A stretch of 64,000 nucleotides of DNA, from assembly GCA_030340625.1 (NCBI GenBank), contig JAOPHQ010002000.1, positions 77,001 through 141,000 of the forward strand. Direction: 5' to 3'. A program made the position numbers and the translations under genes. This DNA is from Merluccius polli. Lineage: Eukaryota; Chordata; Actinopteri; Gadiformes; Merlucciidae. The notes under the pieces were generated by a model. That model made no database searches and was not told where the DNA came from. It saw only the letters and a program-made list of their open reading frames with translations. Shown here piece by piece: positions 57,773 to 64,000 of the stretch. Position 1 is the first letter of the stretch; each line of letters opens with the position of its first letter.

Positions 57773-58163
57773 TACCACCCCTCTGGCTCACTAAATAGCC
57801 AAACCCAACACTTAATCGGATCCTCGCATGACTAATCTGAATCTAAACTCCCCGTCTAGTCTGACTGGGGAAAAATGCCATGTCTACAAATCATGTTATT
57901 TCTGTCACCATCGATCTCTCTCTATTTTCTCGTAAAAACAACAAAAACAAACGCCTACTATGTGGATTGCGTATTTATGGCCCCAGAGGTCTGAGTGATG
58001 TCAGGGTTTTTAAGTGTGACTCTCTGTGTGGTCACTAGGTGGCGCCACATCGCCGCCCTTTTTGCTGGATCAAAGCGGTCTGTGTTCTTATCCCAAAGTG
58101 AGGCTATTCTGTGTGGAGTTGAGTTGTCTCTGGGGAGCGTTGGGAAATGAGGTTAGTTTGGTG
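57773..58163. other. Unique non-coding stretch with CTCF-like motif
   Basis: Repeat-free DNA; the CTCF-like motif is at 58032-58045. No gene recognised. Confidence 0.5.
58032..58045 (+). promoter_or_regulatory. CTCF-like motif
   Basis: TCACTAGGTGGCGC matches 13 of 14 positions of CCASYAGRKGGCRS on the plus strand. Confidence 0.4.
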
Positions 58164-58620
58164 GAGCACTTAGAGAGGGGAGAGGAGAGATGAGGAGGGG
58201 AGGGGCGAGGAGAGGAGAGGAGAGGAGAGGAAGAGAGGAGAAGATAGAAGAGGAAGAGAGGAGTGAAAAAAGCGAGGAGAGGAGGGGAGGGGAGGGGGAG
58301 GAAGGGCGAGGAGAGGAGGGGAGAGGGAAGGAGAGGAGAGGAGAGGAAGAGAGGAGAATATAGGAGAGAGAGAGAGAGAGAGGGACGTGAGGAGAGGAGG
58401 AGGGGTGAGGGGAGGTGAGGAGGGGGAGGGGAGAGGAGATGAGATGAAGTGAGGAGAGTTGAGTAATCAAAGGGATGCGAGAAAAGGAGAAGGAGGTGGT
58501 GAGAGAAGATAAGAAGATAACAGAGGAGGGAGATAAATGGAGAGGAGAAATTAAGGGCGGGATGCAAATAAGAGCAGGGGGAAATAGAGAGAGGAGAGGA
58601 GAGGAGAGGAGAGGAGACAG
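58164..58620. repeat. Polypurine GGAGA-rich tract
   Basis: About 450 bases nearly free of pyrimidines on the plus strand, built from GAGGA, GGGGA and GAAGA units with a (GA)n run near 58366. Frames of up to 162 codons on the minus strand (SPLLSS) are repeat translations. Confidence 0.95.
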
Positions 58621-59499
58621 GTTAAGCAGGTTAAGTAACACTCCAGAGTAATATTTTTAGCTTGTAAGTTCTGGGTTGAAGGGTTCAAAATCAGACTGAG
58701 AGTTCTGTAATTAAACAACATTGTAAACTTGACTTTCCACTCATCATTCTTTGAATAAAAACTGCAGCAGCGACATGAAAGCTGTTCCACTTCCAAGAAA
58801 AGTAAAAATGGAATAATGTCAGGTTCTTGGTTGTTTTTTATGTCGTTTTTTTTCCAGTCCTCGCTAACTATTCCCTGACAGATTCCCAGAGGAATGAGAT
58901 CTGTGGGTTGTGGTTTCTGAGAGCACATTTCACTCATCATTCATGTACACTCTTCTGTATTAAGTAGATGTACAACACGCATCGTTTTCTTTAGCCTGCC
59001 TGTTCATTAAAACAGATTTACTACCTAGCCACACTTTGACAATGTGTGATTGAATTGAATTGATGACAATACATTATTAGTGAATGTTTCGATGTGATAT
59101 ATAATCAATGTTAGTTACACCATCTTCCCAGCAGGTGGCAGCATTGCATATACAAAAAAAAAAATCCTAGCAAGACAAAATCGGTAACAAGACAATGTGC
59201 TCATAATTAAACCCATCTATCTTCCTTGATGTATTTATATCCTGAACACTTTTGTTTGTCTTCAAAAGTCAAACGAACCAGTGCGGCTGCCATACAACCT
59301 GTCTAATGCTCTTACAACAGCAGAATCATGTGGACATGTTTTGACAGGAGTCCCATAAACTGAGACACTTTGTCCCTTCATCACCTGTATTAATAGCTCT
59401 CTGCCTGCTGGATACAATAAGACACAACAGACAGATAGGCTACAATAGACAATAATAATAAAATAAAATAAATACTCACCAAAATTGAATGTCATTGTG

Positions 59500-59502
<3 letters not shown>
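58621..59502. other. Unique non-coding stretch
   Basis: Holds one copy of a 41-base direct repeat (58684-58724) and the best CTCF-like motif (59128-59141). AT-leaning and without a gene. Confidence 0.5.
59128..59141 (+). promoter_or_regulatory. Strong CTCF-like motif
   Basis: CCAGCAGGTGGCAG matches all 14 positions of the CTCF core CCASYAGRKGGCRS on the plus strand. Confidence 0.45.

Positions 59503-59563
<61 letters not shown>
59503..59563. repeat. (AT)n microsatellite
   Basis: About 30 uninterrupted AT units. Confidence 0.95.
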
Positions 59564-59566
<3 letters not shown>

Positions 59567-59697
59567 TAATTTTTTTTCAAAATCAGACTGAGAGGTTCTG
59601 TAATTAAACAACATTGTTTTTTTTCACGATAATTAAACGATATTAAAAATGAAGTTCAAATGAAGACAATGTGTAATTCAACAGGACAACTTTTACC

Positions 59698-59942
59698 CAC
59701 TGGCGTAACTATCGACGGCCCAGACGCCGGGGGGGGGCCCATGAAGACGCCGGGGGGAGGCTCCCCCGTCAACAATCGCGCAGCACCCCCCCGCCCCCCC
59801 CCCCTCCTCCTCAACAATCGCGCAGCCCCCCCGTCGACAATCGCGCAGCACCCCCCCCCCCCCCCCCCCCCCCCCTCAACAACCGCGGGGGCCCTAAAAT
59901 ATTATTTGCACCGGGGCCCATCATCATGTTGTTACGCCAGTG
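59698..59942. mobile_element. 245-bp hAT-type MITE
   Basis: The ends CACTGGCGTAAC (left) and GTTACGCCAGTG (right) are perfect 12-bp terminal inverted repeats. CTTTTACC is duplicated exactly on both sides (59690-59697 and 59943-59950); an 8-bp duplication is typical of hAT transposons. The interior is GC-rich and contains three to four units with CAACAATCGCGCAGC separated by C-runs, the longest over 20 C. A 101-codon frame through it is an artefact. Confidence 0.9.
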
Positions 59943-60026
59943 CTTTTACCACAAAGTACGGCTGAGGTATGAAACGACAGTTCAAATAACAGTGAACAGG
60001 CGATAGAGCATGGCACGCTGTTGGTG

Positions 60027-60040
60027 GCGCCCTCTAGTGC
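60027..60040 (-). promoter_or_regulatory. CTCF-like motif, reverse orientation
   Basis: Minus strand reads GCACTAGAGGGCGC, matching 13 of 14 positions of CCASYAGRKGGCRS. It faces the plus-strand sites at 58032 and 59128. Confidence 0.4.
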
Positions 60041-60415
60041 ACTAAAGGTATGATGACACCATGTGGTGAAGTCAACCTCGGAAGCCTCTGGGGGCAATGG
60101 CCGATATTTCTGGGCTTTCCGGTGTAGCCAGCGGATATCCGGGCCAAGACTTCCTCTTCCGTGCGCCGCTCATTGTTTACAGTCCGATCAGCAAGTTGAA
60201 ACGCGTGAACGGAGTTGGAGTTAAGAGACGACGTCTGCGACCGTATTGTTTCACAAGCAGCCTTTCTACAAGTAGCTCATAAAAAGCTAAATCACCGTCA
60301 AACGATATCCGATAGGTTCCCAGATTGCATTTCGGCCGATGTGTTCCGCCTCCTTTGCTCTCCAACTGGTTACCCGGATGCGACCAAAGCTCGCTGAAAC
60401 GTGATTGGTCAATAC
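60041..60415. other. GC-rich unique DNA hosting the next element
   Basis: Contains a 61-codon frame (60097-60282) starting MADISGLSGV and ending in KRRRLRPY, serine-rich, with no recognised domain. It may be the edge of another transposon into which the 60416 element inserted. Confidence 0.35.
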
Positions 60416-60888
60416 CATAGACATATATACATAGACGCCTCATGACGTGATGGAACGTAACCCAGCGTCGCCGCCATATTGGTTGGGTCTCCTCACTCTA
60501 GTCTAGCATAGAAGTCAACGGGAGAGCAAGCCATGCCAGTATGTTGTGCAGCTTACGGCGCAGTATTGACACCAGATCGCGTGGGATTACCTTTAACAAG
60601 TAAGATTGAACAATAATTATTATTATTAAAAAAAATAATAATAATAATAATTATTCGTCCTGTATCATAAATAAATCTCTGCCATTTGTAACAAACCAAA
60701 CCGTGTGAAAATCCGGTAAAAATTCGGGGAGTTATGCTTATTATTGTAGTTGGGGATACGCCTTCCTCCAGTAGAAATGAATGCACTGGGGGCGCACTGG
60801 GTCCCCCTGCCAAGATGGCGGCCGCGCTGCTACGTCAGCTCTAACGGGCAGCGTCAGTCTATGAGGCGTCTATGTATATATGTCTATG
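60416..60888. mobile_element. 473-bp DNA transposon with 9-bp TSD and THAP-like exon
   Basis: Both ends begin CATAGACATATATACATAG when read inward; the terminal inverted repeats extend to about 29 perfect bases. GGTCAATAC is duplicated exactly on both sides (60407-60415 and 60889-60897). YY1-like sites lie inside each end: AAGATGGCGGC at 60812-60822 and its imperfect complement at 60470-60480. Between them is an apparent first exon of a THAP-type protein (60533-60600). THAP zinc fingers occur in P-element-type transposases, but those normally make 8-bp duplications, so superfamily placement is open. An internally deleted copy is most likely. Confidence 0.85.
60533..60600 (+). pseudogene. Broken THAP zinc-finger first exon
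   Basis: The ATG at 60533 gives MPVCCAAYGAVL. THAP domains start M-P-x-x-C-x-A-Y-G-C, so the first zinc-binding Cys is present at position 5 but the second (position 10) reads Ala. In a second frame, RGITFNK (60580-60600) matches the 'GITFHKFP'-like segment that follows in THAP domains. It ends at a good splice donor, CAA|GTAAGA (60600-60604). The two parts are out of frame by one base, so the exon is broken. The rest of the domain and the transposase are absent. Family similarity is recalled from memory. Confidence 0.55.
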
Positions 60889-60897
60889 GGTCAATAC

Positions 60898-61099
60898 GAC
60901 CAGACGACTCGGACTAGAAACGGAAACGGAAACCAGAACGCGTCCGATACCAACATCGTGTCCCTTTGACTACAGATTCTGCATTCATATGCAGATATCT
61001 GTTTATAGAGATTAATGTGAAGTGAATGAGTCATTTCGTTTTGCGATGCATTTTTCAAGTGCCGCGATGCATATCGTCACATTTTCATTTTGCGAAACT

Positions 61100-61103
<4 letters not shown>
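60898..61103. other. Unique non-coding stretch
   Basis: Short unique sequence including GGAAACGGAAAC words. No gene. Confidence 0.5.

Positions 61104-61159
<56 letters not shown>
61104..61159. repeat. (AT)n microsatellite
   Basis: About 28 uninterrupted AT units. Confidence 0.95.
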
Positions 61160-61526
<367 letters not shown>

Positions 61527-61779
61527 TAGATCCACCGCAGGACAGTGGATCAGCCCACAGTCCACAGAGAACATGGCCCACTTATGGAAACTCATCTCTG
61601 GAGCTATGATGTGCGAGGAGCTGCGGCCGGGCTCGCGGTCTGTGGACGCTGCAACATCGGCTAATGCACATCACCCAATAGGAATGTGAGGACTTAAATG
61701 GGAGCAGGAAGTGAAGTGGGTAGCGGCGGGTGGGAAGGCACAGATGATGTAAGATCGTTTGAGGAGAAGGAGGAGGAAA

Positions 61780-61861
61780 GGAAGAAGAAGAAGAAGAAGA
61801 AGAAGAAGAAGAAGAAGAAGAAGAAGAAGAAGAAGAAGAAGAAGAAGAAGAAGAAGAAGAG
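61780..61861. repeat. (GAA)n, about 27 units
   Basis: Uninterrupted AAG/GAA trinucleotide array following GGAGGAAAG; a C9 run follows at 61865. Confidence 0.95.
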
Positions 61862-62046
61862 ACACCCCCCCCCCTATCCTATATCCCCTTGCAAAGACCC
61901 TCTGCTGAGGGACATTAGTGGGAACACAGGCGGGGGTATTACCACTATAAGCTCTCTGGCCTGGTGAGTTGATTTCCCTGGGTCGAGCCCCAGGGAGGGG
62001 TGCTGTGGACAGTAAGACCTGCTACTACCAAGGTTATTGCTTCAGA

Positions 62047-62151
62047 GGGAAGGAAGGAAGGAAGGAAGGAAGGAAGGAAGGAAGGAAGGAAGGAAGGAAG
62101 GAAGGAAGGAAGGAAGGAAGGAGGGAAGGAAGGAAGGAAGGAAGGAAGGAA
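62047..62151. repeat. (GGAA)n, about 26 units
   Basis: GGAA tetranucleotide array with one GGAGG variant. GGAA arrays can bind ETS-family factors, which is general knowledge and not shown here. Confidence 0.95.
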
Positions 62152-63341
62152 TGAGGTTTGAGCGAAGGCAAAAGCACCAGCGCCTGCAGGCTGCAGAGCT
62201 CCACACACATCAATAAGAATCGAAAAAATAAGTGTGTGTATTTAGTGACTCTGTTTGAAAATAAAATGGAGGACAGCGAGCTCCTCCTGCCTCACTTCTC
62301 ATTGTCCCTGAATGGAAGCGGGGTAGACGCGATGCCACCTCCCAGCTACCTTCCCAATTAAACGCCAGTCAGAGAATTACTCCCTGAGCCATTCAGAATC
62401 CTATTAATCTATCGTCAATTAGTGGACAACGGTGGCCTTTTCCGCCCACATCCCTCTCTCTCTACTTCCATTCCTGCCTGTGGCTAGGAGCCCAGAGGAA
62501 ATGACCATGGCACCGATGCTGTGTGTTTGGGACACTTCCACGTTCTCTTTGCCACAACAGCATTTTTTTTTAATGTATTATCATGATGGAATTATTGTTG
62601 ATGAGCATTTGGCTGTCCTGGACGTGGCAGTGGACATTGTCATGAGCTATGACATCACACATGTTACCAGTGCTGTTAAAGACACGGTTATCAGAAGTGT
62701 GTCGGATCGGTCTCAGGGGACAATCTTCTTCAGGAAGTGTGACTTGCTCTTAAAAGCAAACAGAGCCACTCAGGCTAATAAAAAGTGATCTATGGCTGCA
62801 GCCTGAGACCCGGCGCCGTCACGCTGAACCGGTTCGAGCACTCACTCAATCACTCACTCACTCACTCACTAGAAATCCAGAGTAGAAATCCAGAACACAA
62901 TCAATCCATCAATCAAACATCAATCAGTGTAATTCATCAAATACATGACTTTATCCTCAAGACAGATATTGATATTGACAAATATTTTATATATATATGT
63001 ATATATAGGCACAATTACTTATAATGAATTCTGATAATTCTAGGAAGTTTGTCCTCATAAATTAAAAAAGCGCCATATTCTAAATAAAATATCTAAAATG
63101 GATTGAAATATACTCGACACATTAATAACAAATCATAATGTACGCTTTCAAACAGAAGACCATCCTGACCTATAGGTGTGGAATATTGATGAGTCCTCAC
63201 CCAGGACGCCATGCCATGCTGTTGTCCAGAAGGAGGGCCTTTATTGATTACCTGTCCAATGTCTCCTCATTTCTCTGAGAGAAGCCCTGCTTTACTCACA
63301 GATGACTGATGGCAATAACTTTGCCATCATGCTCTGGCATG
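62152..63341. promoter_or_regulatory. Unique non-coding DNA, possible conserved element
   Basis: 62260-62450 is repeat-free with words such as CCTATTAATCTATCGTCAATTAG, which look like homeodomain-site clusters. A 118-codon frame (62432-62788) has no recognisable domain. (CTCA)n lies at 62841-62870 and a duplicated AGAAATCCAGA word follows. 62940-63340 is AT-rich without features. Confidence 0.3.
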
Positions 63342-64000
63342 ATTTTTTATTTTTTATTTAACCTTTATTTACCCAGGCAAGCAATTAAGAACAAATTCTT
63401 ATTTACAAATGCAGCCTGAACCAAAGAGCAAAGGCTCTTTGAGGGGAAAGTGGGAAAGGGGTGCTAAAATAAAGAATACAAGGTTAAAATACACAATAAC
63501 AAACAATTTAAAAAAATACAATACAATAAAGTGAAAAACAGTGTGACAAGTAGGCCTAATCAACAGGTGCAAGAGTCAACTATAATTAGTTGCAGATTCT
63601 GTTTAAAGACTGAGAGTGAAGTGAGGACAGTGAGTTTGAGGGTGTTTTGAATAGTGTTCCAGTCGTTAGCTGCAGCAAATTGAAAAGTGTTGCGTCCAAA
63701 AACTGTACGGGTTTTAGGGATGGAGAGTTTAATGAGTTTACTGGACCTTAGGTTAAGGGCGGAGTGGGAGAGGTGCAGGAGGGAAGAGAGGTAGGAAGGT
63801 GTCATGCCGAGTATGGTTTTATAAATGAGCTGAAACCAATGGCGGAGTCGTCTGGTGTGGAGGGATGTCCAGTCTACTAGATTATATAGGTCACAGTGGT
63901 GAGTAGTGAAATGTGCACCTGTGGCAAAACGGATGGCAGAGTGGTGGAGGGGGTCCAGTTTACTGAGGGTGGAGTGAGATGCCATCCTGTAGATGGTGTC
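63342..64000 (-). mobile_element. L2/CR1-like LINE, 3' end, continuing past the window
   Basis: On the minus strand, a reverse transcriptase C-terminal frame (64000-63560) is followed by a 3' untranslated tail. The tail contains AATAAGAATTTGTTCTTAAT and TAAATAAAGGTTAAATAAAA, typical of a very common fish LINE 3' end. The 3' terminus near 63342 is A/T-rich. No target duplication could be verified because the 5' end is outside. Confidence 0.85.
63560..64000 (-). pseudogene. LINE ORF2 C-terminal fragment (L2/CR1/Rex-like)
   Basis: A 146-codon open frame with no stop, running to the window edge (DTIYR precedes the first Met at 63985). SKLDPLHHSAIRFATGA, the RLRHWFQLIYKTILGMTPSYL segment and the LRSSKLIKLSIPKTRTVFG / WNTI series follow the order seen at the C-terminus of CR1/L2-type reverse transcriptases. 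It ends with DSCTC and TGA. The polymerase core lies outside the window, so activity cannot be judged; the open frame suggests a moderately young copy. Confidence 0.8.

Noticed and set aside
58088..58641. Two overlapping minus-strand frames of about 160 codons
   Set aside because: Serine/leucine/proline translation of the polypurine tract in two frames at once.
60097..60282. 61-codon frame MADISGLSGV...
   Set aside because: Too short and without known domain; may belong to an unidentified transposon, so no gene call was made.
62432..62788. 118-codon plus-strand frame
   Set aside because: No recognisable motif; length is within chance for a 64-kb window.
62826..62840. GGTTCGAGCAC resembling a tRNA B box
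   Set aside because: No A box or cloverleaf arms at proper spacing; the match is incomplete, so no tRNA or tRNA-derived SINE was called.

Overview
This window looks like non-coding vertebrate DNA, most likely from a ray-finned (teleost) fish. I found no host protein-coding gene with supportable exons. The reasons for calling a fish are: very dense long microsatellites ((CA)n, (CT)n, (AT)n, (GAA)n, (GGAA)n); decayed copies of transposon groups typical of fish genomes (a Sushi-like Ty3/gypsy element, a second Ty3/gypsy lineage, Tc1-like, L1/Tx1-like and L2/CR1-like elements, hAT and other MITEs); and runs of the motif TAGGCCTA. I cannot name a species. Nearly all long open frames are simple-sequence repeats read as protein.

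Layout. 1-1080: non-coding with small repeats. 1081-3060: decayed Ty3/gypsy pol with an integrase-sized deletion marked by a large hairpin. 3061-11765: GC-moderate non-coding DNA crowded with (CA), (CT), (GGA) and poly-G/C tracts and a 50-69 bp minisatellite (9288-9750); 8136-8590 and 8853-9195 read like conserved non-coding elements. 11766-15778: AT-rich, rich in TAGGCCTA. 15779-23800: a nest of about 8 kb of transposons: a Sushi-like Ty3/gypsy relic (LTR, gag, protease, RT, RNase H, start of integrase), a TA-flanked non-autonomous element carrying a truncated Tc1-like transposase, and an L1-type ORF2 relic split by a 521-bp MITE with a perfect 9-bp target duplication. 23801-42600: mostly AT-rich gene-desert-like sequence with a fold-back MITE at 27374. 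42700-49000: GC-richer unique DNA with several SOX-like and POU-like motifs, the best enhancer candidate zone. 49506-51120: a 21-bp minisatellite with a hairpin-tailed repeat. 51120-63340: microsatellites, CTCF-like motifs spread over 53.8-60.0 kb, four DNA-transposon-like elements and long polypurine tracts. 63342-64000: the 3' end of an L2/CR1-like LINE on the minus strand, running off the window.

No operons or working gene systems are present. The most informative items are: a 473-bp element at 60416-60888 with long terminal inverted repeats, a perfect 9-bp target duplication and what looks like a broken THAP zinc-finger first exon with a splice donor; two MITEs sharing TAGCCTGG termini; a family of short-spacer near-perfect palindromes scattered through unique and relic DNA, two of them at transposon breakpoints; a consistent polarity of C-runs lying 5' of (CA)n arrays; and a cluster of CTCF-like sites. 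All functional statements are inferred from reading the sequence; no database search was run.
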